Part shown: piece by piece, positions 8,777-16,622 of the stretch
How the letters are laid out: each line of letters opens with the position of its first letter
Position numbering within the stretch: position 1 is the stretch's first letter
From: an uncultured Collinsella sp.
GTDB taxonomy: Bacteria; Actinomycetota; Coriobacteriia; Coriobacteriales; Coriobacteriaceae
Reading direction: 5' to 3'
Assembly (NCBI GenBank): GCA_902496115.1
Contig: CABUZK010000001.1
Span: 62,001 to 126,000, forward strand
Length of the DNA: 64,000 nucleotides
The notes under the pieces: generated by a model
Seen by the model: the letters and a program-made list of their open reading frames with translations, nothing else
Told to the model about the DNA's origin: nothing
Databases searched by the model: none
Translations under genes and position numbers: made by a program

Positions 8777-9265
8777 TTACGCCTGCTGATAGTGCAGGTG
8801 CTTCTCGTCGATATCGGCCAGGTCGCGGTCGAGGTAACGGCGCGCGAGCCAGTTAGCCATGGGAAGGTTCTGGTCCAGGTAGTTGCCGCACTCCTCGGGA
8901 GCGGCACCGGGGACATCGCCCTCAAAGTCGGCAACAAACTCGAACAGCTCACGCACGAGCGGCAGGATCTCCTCGCTCGTCACCTCGTCAAATACGACGA
9001 GGTAAAAGCCCGTGCGGCAGCCCATGGGGCCAAAGTAGACAATTCGGCTCGACCACTCGGCATGATTGCGAAGGAACGTCGCGCCCAGGTGCTCAATGGT
9101 GTGGCACTCGGCGGTGTTCATGACCGGCTCCTTGTTGGGCGTGGTCAGGCGCAGGTCAAACGTGGTGACGGCAGCACCGGTCGCCGGATCGCGGTCGATG
9201 CGGCTCACATACACGCCGGGCTCGAGCAGCAGATGGTCAACGGAAAAACTCGCGATGCGCTCCAT
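8777..9265 (-). CDS. luxS: S-ribosylhomocysteine lyase (autoinducer-2 synthesis)
   Basis: 162 residues, normal LuxS length. The metal site is complete: H55 and H59 in HTIEH with E58, and C126 in ECGNY. The catalytic Cys is C83 in GPMGCRTGFY. The enzyme cleaves S-ribosylhomocysteine to homocysteine and DPD, the AI-2 precursor, in the activated methyl cycle. No pfs or metK gene is next to it. The upstream region carries an interspersed palindromic repeat (9277-9361). Confidence 0.96.
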   Translation of the reverse strand: MERIASFSVDHLLLEPGVYVSRIDRDPATGAAVTTFDLRLTTPNKEPVMNTAECHTIEHLGATFLRNHAEWSSRIVYFGPMGCRTGFYLVVFDEVTSEEILPLVRELFEFVADFEGDVPGAAPEECGNYLDQNLPMANWLARRYLDRDLADIDEKHLHYQQA

Positions 9266-9276
9266 GGCAGATCCTC

Positions 9277-9361
9277 TCGGTAGTCAATTTGGGACGGGGC
9301 TCTTTTAGCTGGTTCGAATGGTCGCACCAATCATACCAGTCAAAAAAGCCCCGTCCCAAAT
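9277..9361. repeat. Palindromic interspersed repeat with 15-bp arms
   Basis: Perfect arms 9287-9301 and 9347-9361 built on atttgggacggggct. The left end (tcggtagtcaatttgggacg) recurs almost exactly at 15608-15634. It lies between luxS and the FGGY kinase and may serve as a terminator for the kinase operon on the minus strand. Confidence 0.7.
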
Positions 9362-9417
9362 GAGCTGCCCGAGACAGGGATCAATGAGTTTTTAATCCCC
9401 GTCCCAGAAAAATCATG

Positions 9418-10908
9418 CTAGGCAGTGTAGGCAATCGTTGATTTCACGGCGTGGCGCCAGCCGGCGATCTTCTTGGCGCGCTCGTCGGCGGTCATGGCAG
9501 GCTCCACGATGCCGCGGGCGCCGTAGACGTCGACGACATCGCGCGTGTACATGTCCAGCGCAATGCCGCAGGCCCAGGCCGCACCCAGACCGCTCATCTC
9601 GTCGTTGCTCGCGATGCGGATGGGCGAGCCAACCAAGTCGCTCTCAAACTGCATCAGGTACGCGTCGCGCGTGGGACCGCCGTCAACACGAAGCTCGGAC
9701 AGCGCCGCGCCCGAATCCTCGACCATCGCATCGATCACGTCAAAGATTTGATAGGCGATCGACTCGTCGGCGGCCTTCACGAACTCCGCGCGACCCGTGG
9801 TGCGCGTCATGCCAAAGACGCAGCCCTCGGCGTCACTCGCCCAATGCGGCGCGCCCAAACCGGTAAACGCCGGCACAAAGTAGACGCGGCTCGCCGGATT
9901 GGCGGCGTAGCACAGGTCGGTAACCTCCTCGGGGTTATTGATGAGTTCAAGATCGTCGCGCAGCCACGTCTTGACGGCGCCGGCGTAGCTCACGTTGCCC
10001 TCGAGCACGTACTCGGTCACGCCGTCCATGCGCCATGCGAGCGAGCTCGAAAGCCCGTGCGAGCTGGCAACGAACTCGTCGCCGACGTTCATCATGACCG
10101 AGCTGCCGGTGCCATAGGTCGCCTTGGCCATGCCGCGGCTGTGGCAGCCCTGGGCAAACAAGGCCGCGTGGCTGTCGCCGAGCACGCCGTGAATGGGCAC
10201 GGGCGCCGGCAAAAAGCCACCCAGGTCCGTCATGCCGAACAGGCCATCGGAATCGGTCACCTGCGGCAGGCAGGCCACATCGACGCCAAAGGCCTCGCAC
10301 ACCGGCTCGCTCCAGCAGCCACGGCGCAGGTCAAAGAGCTGCGTTCGGCTGGCGTTGGACCAGTCGCAGCGGAACTCCGCGCCGCCCGTGAGCGTCCAGA
10401 CCACCCAGGCATCGATGGTACCCAGGCACAGCTCGCCTGCCGCGGCAGCCTCGGCAGCAGCGGGAACGTTCGCGAGGATCCAAGCCATCTTGCCCGCCGG
10501 GTAGTAGGGCGAGAGTACCAGGCCCGTCGTGTCGCGCACCAGCTCGGCCACACCCTCGCGCGCGGCCAGCTTGTCGCACAGCCCGCGGGCGCGGGCGCAC
10601 TGCCACACCACGGCGTCGCACAGCGGCTCGCCCGTCGTGCGGTTCCAGGCAACGGTGGTCTCGCGCTGGTTGGAGATGCCGATGCCGGCGATGTCGGCCG
10701 GGTCGACCCCGGTCTCCTCCACCACGGCACGCGCCACGGCCAGCACATTGGCGGCAATCTCGGCCGGATCATGGCTCACCCAACCGGCCTCGTTGACAAT
10801 CTGGCGATGCGAGCGATCGGCACGATGAATCAAATGGCCGTCTTCGTCCACCAGCAGCGCCTTGGTGCCCTGCGTGGATTGATCGATTCCGATGATGTAT
10901 TTACTCAT
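9418..10908 (-). CDS. FGGY-family carbohydrate kinase, glycerol-kinase-like
   Basis: 496 residues. The N-terminal phosphate loop GIDQSTQGTKALL, the glycerol-kinase-type GISNQRETTVAWNR with the R-E pair, GTIDAWVVWTLTGG and a catalytic Asp in GVLGDSHAALF place it next to GlpK. The usual GDQQ is GDSH here and substrate-pocket residues differ in places, so the substrate may not be glycerol. The gene sits last in a minus-strand cluster after an isomerase and a split transketolase, which argues for a sugar or polyol substrate made by that isomerase. A GlpK function remains possible. GlpF and GlpD are absent nearby. Confidence 0.8.
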   Translation of the reverse strand: MSKYIIGIDQSTQGTKALLVDEDGHLIHRADRSHRQIVNEAGWVSHDPAEIAANVLAVARAVVEETGVDPADIAGIGISNQRETTVAWNRTTGEPLCDAVVWQCARARGLCDKLAAREGVAELVRDTTGLVLSPYYPAGKMAWILANVPAAAEAAAAGELCLGTIDAWVVWTLTGGAEFRCDWSNASRTQLFDLRRGCWSEPVCEAFGVDVACLPQVTDSDGLFGMTDLGGFLPAPVPIHGVLGDSHAALFAQGCHSRGMAKATYGTGSSVMMNVGDEFVASSHGLSSSLAWRMDGVTEYVLEGNVSYAGAVKTWLRDDLELINNPEEVTDLCYAANPASRVYFVPAFTGLGAPHWASDAEGCVFGMTRTTGRAEFVKAADESIAYQIFDVIDAMVEDSGAALSELRVDGGPTRDAYLMQFESDLVGSPIRIASNDEMSGLGAAWACGIALDMYTRDVVDVYGARGIVEPAMTADERAKKIAGWRHAVKSTIAYTA

Positions 10909-10958
10909 GTACTCTCCTGTTTCCCCCGCCGATTCAAAAACTTAAACCCGACGAAAAC

Positions 10959-10995
10959 GGAATGTGACAAAGGAACTGTCCCTTTGTCACATTCC
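10959..10995 (-). terminator. 15-bp perfect hairpin between transketolase and kinase genes
   Basis: Arms 10959-10973 and 10981-10995 (ggaatgtgacaaagg) pair perfectly, two bases after the stop of the transketolase C-subunit. No T-run follows, so it could be an attenuator, an mRNA-processing site or an interspersed repeat lowering kinase expression. Confidence 0.5.
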
Positions 10996-10997
10996 AA

Positions 10998-11939
10998 TTA
11001 CTCTGCGGGCAGGAACTCGGCAACGGTCTTGGCGATTCCGACACCCGTCAGACCGTAGTGCGCAAAGACCTCGGGGCTCGTGCCGGTGATGACCGGCGCG
11101 TCGGGCAGGGAGAGGCACTTGACCGGACGCGGGCAATGTTCGCCCACCACCTGCGCGACCATAGAACCCAGGCCGCCGAAGGGACTGTGCTCCTCGACAG
11201 TCACGACGGCGCGCGTGGCGCCGGCGGCCTCAATCACGGCCTCGGCGTCGAGTGGCTTGACGCAATACATGTCGAGCACCGTTGCCGAGATGCCCTGCTC
11301 GGCCAGCAGGTCGGCAGCGTCCACGGCATGGCGGACCATCTCACCGGTGGCGACAAGCGTCACATCGGTGCCGCGGCGCACCCAGGTGGCGCGATCCATC
11401 TGGAACGGGCACTCGTCCTCGGTGTACACGTCCTCGACCGGATTGCGGCCCACGCGGATGTAGGCCGGCTTGTTGTCGGCGACCAGGGCTCGCACGAGCT
11501 CGGCGGTCTGGAAGCGGTCGCTCGGCAGATACACGCGCATGTTGGGAATCGCGCTCATGGCGGCGATATCCTGCGCGGAGTGATGGCTCATGCCCAAGGC
11601 GCCGTAGGACACGCCGCCCGAGATGCCGATGAGTTTGACGTTGGTGTTGGAGTACGAGACGTCGACCTTGCACTGCTCATACGAGCGTGTGGTCACAAAG
11701 GACGCAGGCGAGGCGGCCCAGGCCTTCTTGCCGCACGAAGCCATGCCGGCGGCGATGCTCACCAGGTCCTGCTCGGCGATGCCGACCTCGACGGACTGCT
11801 GGGGATACTGATCAAAGAACGGCGTGAGCGATGCGGAGCCGCGGGAGTCGGAGCACAGGACGACGATATCCTTATCGGTCTTCGCGGCCTCGAGCAGCGT
11901 GTCGCAGATAACTTTGCGATTGGCGATCTTGTTAGCCAT
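10998..11939 (-). CDS. Transketolase, C-terminal (pyrimidine-binding) subunit
   Basis: 313 residues from the ATG at 11939, chosen because AAGGAGG lies just upstream. An upstream ATG at 11996 lies inside the preceding gene. It carries the Pyr domain (VEVGIAEQDLVSIAAGMA with the cofactor-contacting Glu, about residues 1-170) and the C-terminal transketolase domain (about 185-313). It overlaps the N-subunit stop by 8 bases. Split transketolases act as heterotetramers transferring two-carbon units between ketoses and aldoses using thiamine diphosphate. Placement beside a sugar isomerase and a kinase suggests a dedicated catabolic role rather than the housekeeping enzyme. Confidence 0.9.
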   Translation of the reverse strand: MANKIANRKVICDTLLEAAKTDKDIVVLCSDSRGSASLTPFFDQYPQQSVEVGIAEQDLVSIAAGMASCGKKAWAASPASFVTTRSYEQCKVDVSYSNTNVKLIGISGGVSYGALGMSHHSAQDIAAMSAIPNMRVYLPSDRFQTAELVRALVADNKPAYIRVGRNPVEDVYTEDECPFQMDRATWVRRGTDVTLVATGEMVRHAVDAADLLAEQGISATVLDMYCVKPLDAEAVIEAAGATRAVVTVEEHSPFGGLGSMVAQVVGEHCPRPVKCLSLPDAPVITGTSPEVFAHYGLTGVGIAKTVAEFLPAE

Positions 11940-12768
11940 TGATGGCCTCCTTGTGGGCAGCGAAATCGGCGATGATCTGGGCATATTCCTCATCATTGGG
12001 CAGGTGATGATGCCAGGCGGCCTTGTCCTCCATAACGGGCGAGCCGTAGCCCTTCACCGTGTTGAGGATGATGACCGTGGGCTTGCCGCAGGTCTCGGCC
12101 GCAAGCGTCAGCGCGGCGTCGATGGCCCGGACGTCGTTGCCCGGAATGGAGAGCACGTTCCAGCCGAAGGCTGCCCAGCGCTCCTCCTGCGAGTCCTGCT
12201 TCATGACGTCCTCGGTGCTGCCGCTGATCTGCAGGCGGTTGCGGTCCACGAGCGCGCACAGGTTATCGAGCTGGTAGTTGCCGCCGCTCATGGCGCCCTC
12301 CCAGACCGAGCCCTCGGCAAGCTCGCCGTCGCCCATGATGGTGTAGACGCGGTAGTCGCGGCCGTCCATCTTGCCGGCGAGCGCCATGCCCACAGCCACG
12401 GGCAGGCCGTGACCTAGCGAGCCCGAGTTCATCTCGATGCCCTTGAGCTTGTTGTTGGGGTGGCCGATGTAGGGGCTGCCGAACTTGGAGAAGCGGGCCT
12501 TGACGTCGTCGAGGTCAAGATAGCCCTCGTGGCAGAGCACCGCGTAGTAGGCCTCCATAGCATGGCCCTTGGAGAGAACGAAGCGATCGCGGTTGGAATC
12601 GTCGACGGTCTCGGGCGATATGTTGAGGTGGTTGGCGTAGAGGGTCATGAGGGCGTCAATCACCGACATGTCGCCGCCGATGTGGCCGCCGGCGCCAGCC
12701 ATGATGATATCGACGCAATCGCGGCGAAGGTCCCAACGCAGGGACTCTAGCTCTTCGATAGTTGCCAT
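11932..12768 (-). CDS. Transketolase, N-terminal (thiamine diphosphate-binding) subunit
   Basis: 278 residues, the normal length for the separate N-subunit. His residues in GGHIGGDMS and SKGHAMEAYY, the segment NSGSLGHGLPVAVGMALAGK and the ThDP/metal motif GDGELAEGSVWEGAM through DRNRLQ are all present. Its start follows the isomerase stop by 2 bases and the C-subunit start overlaps its end, so the two subunits are co-translated. The pair is cytoplasmic. Confidence 0.92.
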   Translation of the reverse strand: MATIEELESLRWDLRRDCVDIIMAGAGGHIGGDMSVIDALMTLYANHLNISPETVDDSNRDRFVLSKGHAMEAYYAVLCHEGYLDLDDVKARFSKFGSPYIGHPNNKLKGIEMNSGSLGHGLPVAVGMALAGKMDGRDYRVYTIMGDGELAEGSVWEGAMSGGNYQLDNLCALVDRNRLQISGSTEDVMKQDSQEERWAAFGWNVLSIPGNDVRAIDAALTLAAETCGKPTVIILNTVKGYGSPVMEDKAAWHHHLPNDEEYAQIIADFAAHKEAING

Positions 12769-12770
12769 TT

Positions 12771-14171
12771 CTACTCTCCTCGCAGGTAGGCTTTAACGTC
12801 TTCTTCGATGGGATCATATAAATCGGGGGCGATGCCGAGGTACTTGCACGCCTCGTAAAGCACCGGCACCACGTTGGCGTGAATAGCGACGCAGTGGTGG
12901 ATGTAGGGACCCTCGACGATCTTGGCCTCGAGGCGCTTGAGATTGTCGACCTCGACCCACAGATAGGTGCCCATGCCGGCCGGGCCGTCGATGCCGCGGG
13001 CGTTGCCCAGCAGCAGCGAGTACTCGCCGTTGTCGCCGTCAAAGCGGGCAAGGGTGAGGTCGCCGTGCTTGGCCTCGGCCGTCAGCGCACCGGGGTGATC
13101 GAAAGCCAGCGGGTAGGTGAGCTTGGGTTTGACGGCCGCGCAGCTGCAGGGCCAGGGGCCGCAATGCTGCAGCAGCTCGCCGTTCTCGTTATCGGGATGG
13201 CGCACAGTCCAGTCGGCGAACATGCCACGGTGACGGCCCAGGTCGGCGGCCTCGACCATCAGCGCGGTGATGGCGCCGTGGATGTCGGTCTCGCATACGA
13301 TAGGAATGCCCATCTCGTTGAGGATGGCGTTGGCGGCGCAGGGCATAATGCCCAGCTCGTCCTGCAGGGCGTTCCAGCACTGAATGGCACCGGCGTTGCA
13401 GCCATACTTCTCGACCAAGCGCTTCATGGCGATGGCAAGACCGGCGACCGCAGGGACCTTGTCCTCGGGGATGCAGATCTCAAAGCTGTCGTTGATGTGG
13501 GCAAGCATGGCGGCCATGGCCTGCTCGTCGGCCTGGGCGTCGCGCACAGCCTGGACAAGTTCGGTCATGGGGATAGGCGAAAGCTGGATGTTGAACTTCT
13601 CGAGCAGCTCGCCCTCGTTGCACATGGTCGACCAGAAGTCGAATGGACGGGTGGCCATCTGCAGGATGCGGGTGTGCTTGAAGGTCTTGACCACGTTGCA
13701 AACGGCCAAAAAGTCCCAAACGCCGCGCTCGAACTCGGGGTCGGTCAGGCGGCAGTTGGTCATGTAGGTGAAGGGAACCTGGAAGCGGCGCAGGACCTTG
13801 CCGGTGGCGAACAGACCGCACTGGCTATCGCGCAGGCGCGTGCCGTCGGGCTCGGGGCGCTCGTCGCGCGGGCCCCACAGCAGCACGGGCAGGCCGAGCT
13901 CGCGGGCAAGGCGAGCGCAAACGTACTCGGTGCCAAAGTTGGCGTGGCACAGCATAATGCCATCGACGCCCTCGGCGCGGAATTTCTTGACGATAGGCTC
14001 AATGTGGCTGTCGTCGAACAGCAGGCCCTCGTCATTGATGTCGTCGATATCCACGATGTCGACGCCGATCTCGCGCAGGCGATCAGCCGTCAGGCCGCGA
14101 TACTTGATTGCGTCCGGCGCGCTAAAGATGCTGCGGCGCGTGGGCACAAAGCCGAGCTTGATCTTGTCCAT
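12771..14171 (-). CDS. L-fucose/L-arabinose isomerase-superfamily protein
   Basis: 466 residues. The N-terminal Rossmann-like half contains the family segment HANFGTEYVCARLARELGLP followed by LLWGPRDE. The C-terminal half has CETDIHGAI, with the Glu/Asp expected to bind the Mn2+ of aldose-ketose isomerases, and HCVAIHANVV near the end. This is the COG2407 group (L-fucose isomerase and related proteins). The exact sugar cannot be read from sequence. It is first in the minus-strand unit isomerase, transketolase N, transketolase C, kinase. Its upstream region contains inverted repeats likely bound by the adjacent LacI-type regulator. Confidence 0.8.
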   Translation of the reverse strand: MDKIKLGFVPTRRSIFSAPDAIKYRGLTADRLREIGVDIVDIDDINDEGLLFDDSHIEPIVKKFRAEGVDGIMLCHANFGTEYVCARLARELGLPVLLWGPRDERPEPDGTRLRDSQCGLFATGKVLRRFQVPFTYMTNCRLTDPEFERGVWDFLAVCNVVKTFKHTRILQMATRPFDFWSTMCNEGELLEKFNIQLSPIPMTELVQAVRDAQADEQAMAAMLAHINDSFEICIPEDKVPAVAGLAIAMKRLVEKYGCNAGAIQCWNALQDELGIMPCAANAILNEMGIPIVCETDIHGAITALMVEAADLGRHRGMFADWTVRHPDNENGELLQHCGPWPCSCAAVKPKLTYPLAFDHPGALTAEAKHGDLTLARFDGDNGEYSLLLGNARGIDGPAGMGTYLWVEVDNLKRLEAKIVEGPYIHHCVAIHANVVPVLYEACKYLGIAPDLYDPIEEDVKAYLRGE

Positions 14172-14197
14172 GTACGTCCTCCCCTAATCACATGTTC

Positions 14198-14234
14198 AGT
14201 AAACAGACGCATGTTTCGTTTTGTTCTGTTTACT
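14198..14234 (-). promoter_or_regulatory. Inverted repeat, probable LacI-type operator of the isomerase operon
   Basis: Perfect 10-base arms agtaaacaga (14198-14207) and tctgtttact (14225-14234) lie 27-63 bases upstream of the isomerase start. Related AT-rich words (aaacagaatagtaaatgttta) occur upstream of the LacI-type gene near 15520-15545, as expected for autoregulation. The rest of the 258-base gap holds further gtaaac/gttta words and the LacI gene's terminator. Confidence 0.5.
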
Positions 14235-14332
14235 AAATGTTTTACTCTTTTGTTTAATAGTCTAGCGCGAAAGTCCCGTAAACGGTAGAGAAATCAGCCT
14301 AAACGGTATGTAAACAAACTGAACATACAAGG

Positions 14333-14364
14333 GAAACAAAAAGAGGGCCCCGAAGGACCCTCTC
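14333..14364 (-). terminator. Rho-independent terminator of the LacI-family gene
   Basis: On the minus strand an 8- to 9-bp stem (agagggtcc with gggccctct) and a 3-4 base loop are followed by TTTTTGTTT, about 65 bases after the regulator's stop. Confidence 0.8.
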
Positions 14365-14429
14365 TTAGTAGCGTTAGATATGGCTGCCTTAGCGAGCTTT
14401 GCCGCCCTGCGCCCCGGCGTTTTCTTCGC

Positions 14430-15440
14430 CTAGATCTCGCACACGCTCTGGCGCTCGACAAAGTAGGTCGACACGGCCGTCTTGCAGGTATAGCTCTTGG
14501 GGTTGCGGATGTTGCCCACCAGGCGACGCACCGCGATCTCGCCCACCTCGTGCTTGGGAACATGCACCGTGGTGAGCGGCGGGTTGGAGAAGGCGCCCAA
14601 AGACAGGTCGTCAAAGCCGATGATCGAGACATCCTCGGGCACGCGAATACCGTGCTCGTTGAACGCGCGCATGGCGCCCACGGCGAGCACGTCGTTCTCG
14701 GCAAAGAAAGCCGTCGGCAGATCGTCGCGCGAGACGTTGTCGAGCCACACGCCCATGTCGCGATAGGCACCCTCGAGCGTGGTGCCCAACGTGACACGCC
14801 ATGCCGGATTGGCCTCGAGGCCCGCGTCCTCAAGCGCTTGGCGATAGCCGCGCTCGCGGTCCTTAAAGTTGCGGATCCGAAGGTCGCCCGCCAGATAGCC
14901 GATTTGCCTGTGGCCTTTCTCGATAAGGTAATCCACGGCACGCAGCACCGAATCGGTGTTGGCGATGACTACGGCATCGAAGTACTGGCGATCGCTCCAG
15001 CCGTCGAGCACAATCAGGTGGGCGGCAGCGTCGGCGAACAGGGCGTAGTCCTCCTCGCCCAGCTCGGTACCCATCAGCACGATGGCGGCCGACGGGTCGG
15101 CGATCAGGCCCTCGACCTGCGGGCGCACGGCGTCCAGGTCGCTAAAGTCGAGCGAGACAAAGCTCGTGCTCATGCCGTGGCGACGCGCCTGGCGCTCCAC
15201 GCCCTCGATGACCGCGGGATGGAAGGTGCTCTCGTCCAGGATGGCGCCCGTCTTGCGCGCAAGCACAAACTGGATGCTCTCGAGCTGCGTCGACTGCTGA
15301 TAGCCAAGCGACTGCGCGCACTCCAGGATGACCTTGGCGGTCTCCTCGCTCACGCTGCGCTTGCGGTTGAGCGCGTTGGACACGGTTGCGGGCGAAAAGC
15401 CGGTAATGCGGCTGATCTCGCGGACGCTTGCTTTAGCCAT
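14430..15440 (-). CDS. LacI/GalR-family transcriptional regulator
   Basis: 336 residues from the ATG at 15440, which has AGGGGG upstream; a longer frame to 15521 lacks any regulator sequence. The N-terminal helix-turn-helix VREISRITGFSPATVSNALN is canonical, followed by the hinge helix region and a periplasmic-binding-protein-like sugar domain (about 60-330, with GYLAGDLRIRNFKDRERGY and IIGFDDLSLGAFSNPPLTTV). It is transcribed towards the isomerase operon. Shared AT-rich palindromic words in both upstream regions suggest it represses itself and that operon. The inducer is unknown. Confidence 0.92.
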   Translation of the reverse strand: MAKASVREISRITGFSPATVSNALNRKRSVSEETAKVILECAQSLGYQQSTQLESIQFVLARKTGAILDESTFHPAVIEGVERQARRHGMSTSFVSLDFSDLDAVRPQVEGLIADPSAAIVLMGTELGEEDYALFADAAAHLIVLDGWSDRQYFDAVVIANTDSVLRAVDYLIEKGHRQIGYLAGDLRIRNFKDRERGYRQALEDAGLEANPAWRVTLGTTLEGAYRDMGVWLDNVSRDDLPTAFFAENDVLAVGAMRAFNEHGIRVPEDVSIIGFDDLSLGAFSNPPLTTVHVPKHEVGEIAVRRLVGNIRNPKSYTCKTAVSTYFVERQSVCEI

Positions 15441-15607
15441 CGTTCCCCCTAGCATCGGTCGCGGCCGAGCATCGTGGCTTGACCGCCCCGTGGCTCGGCA
15501 ACTAAACGACCGCAAATTCAATCTAAACAGAATAGTAAATGTTTAATAGCTAGTTTAGCCTGTTGTCAAGCGAAGTGGCACGACTATTCCCCCAACGGGC
15601 GCATTTA

Positions 15608-15634
15608 CTCGGTAGCCAATTTAGGACGGGGCAG
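15608..15634. repeat. Half copy of the interspersed repeat seen at 9277-9361
   Basis: tcggtagccaatttaggacg differs from the left end of the earlier element at two positions. No second arm is obvious here. It lies just after the nucleoside hydrolase stop. Confidence 0.6.
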
Positions 15635-15643
15635 GGAAATCAT

Positions 15644-16618
15644 TTAGCCAAGGACACGGGTCATGCGTGTCTTGAACTCGGACAGGAAGCGCGGGGCATC
15701 CACGGTCAGCGCCACAAGCGCGCTCTTGTCCGGATCGGACAGGCGGTGCTCGTCGCAGATGGTGCGACCGCGATACTCGCCCAGCAGATCAACACGCAGG
15801 TTGCAGCCGAGCGCACCCACGAGCGTGGGGTCGATCGCCACGGCAACGGCCAGAGGATCGTGCAGCGCACAGCCACCCAGGTAGGGTGCGTTCATCTCGT
15901 ACGAGCCAATGTAGTGCTCGACCATGCTCGCAAATGCGCAGCCCGCCATGGTGCCCGAGCCCGTCCAGCCGGCAATGTCGCGGCGCGTAAGCACCACGCG
16001 ATGCGTCACGTCCAGGCCCACCATGGTGAGCTTGCGACCCGATCGCAGCACGGCATCGGCCGCCTCGGGATCGCTTGCCATGTTGGCCTCGGCACCCGCG
16101 CTCACGTTGCCGGGCACGGTCAGGGCGCCGCCCATTACCACCACGCGGCCGATAGACATCACTGCCGCCGCATCGCGCTCCAGGGCAAGGGCCAAGTTGG
16201 AGAGCGGGCCGGTCGCTACGTAGACCAGATCGGGACCATAGGTGCGCGCGGCATCGATCAGATAATCGACTGCAGCGTTGCCATCGGCCGACGTCGCCCC
16301 CACCGGCTCGTAGGGCGACGCGGGCACGCTCGCGCCACCGATGCCGTTCTTGCCGTGAATGAGCGCGGTGGACGCCGGCGGCGTATAGGGCTCAGTCGCC
16401 TGCAGAGGACGGTCGGCACCCAGGTACACCGGCACCTCGGGACGGCCCAACAGGTCGAGCACCGCCAGGCAGTTATGCGCCGACTGGTCGACGCGCACGT
16501 TGCCAAAACACGTGGTAATGCCCACGAGCTCAACCTCGGGGCTCGCGATGGCATAGGCGAGCGCCATCGCATCGTCCACACCCATATCCAGATCAAGGAT
16601 CAGCTTCTTGATTGCCAT
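15644..16618 (-). CDS. Nucleoside hydrolase, inosine/uridine-preferring family
   Basis: 324 residues, usual family length. The N-terminal Ca2+-binding Asp cluster reads LILDLDMGVDDAMALAYA (D9, D11, D15, D16), a variant of the common DTDPGxDD. Downstream strands VELVGITTCFGNV and VYVATGPLSNLALAL fit the family. The enzyme splits ribonucleosides into base and ribose in the cytoplasm. The ribokinase gene ends 4 bases upstream, so the pair turns nucleosides into ribose 5-phosphate. Confidence 0.9.
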   Translation of the reverse strand: MAIKKLILDLDMGVDDAMALAYAIASPEVELVGITTCFGNVRVDQSAHNCLAVLDLLGRPEVPVYLGADRPLQATEPYTPPASTALIHGKNGIGGASVPASPYEPVGATSADGNAAVDYLIDAARTYGPDLVYVATGPLSNLALALERDAAAVMSIGRVVVMGGALTVPGNVSAGAEANMASDPEAADAVLRSGRKLTMVGLDVTHRVVLTRRDIAGWTGSGTMAGCAFASMVEHYIGSYEMNAPYLGGCALHDPLAVAVAIDPTLVGALGCNLRVDLLGEYRGRTICDEHRLSDPDKSALVALTVDAPRFLSEFKTRMTRVLG

Positions 16619-16622
16619 TGTT

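Noticed and set aside
9451..15452. Other long plus-strand frames opposite the sugar genes
   Set aside because: All are mirror frames of genes with clear catalytic motifs on the minus strand.
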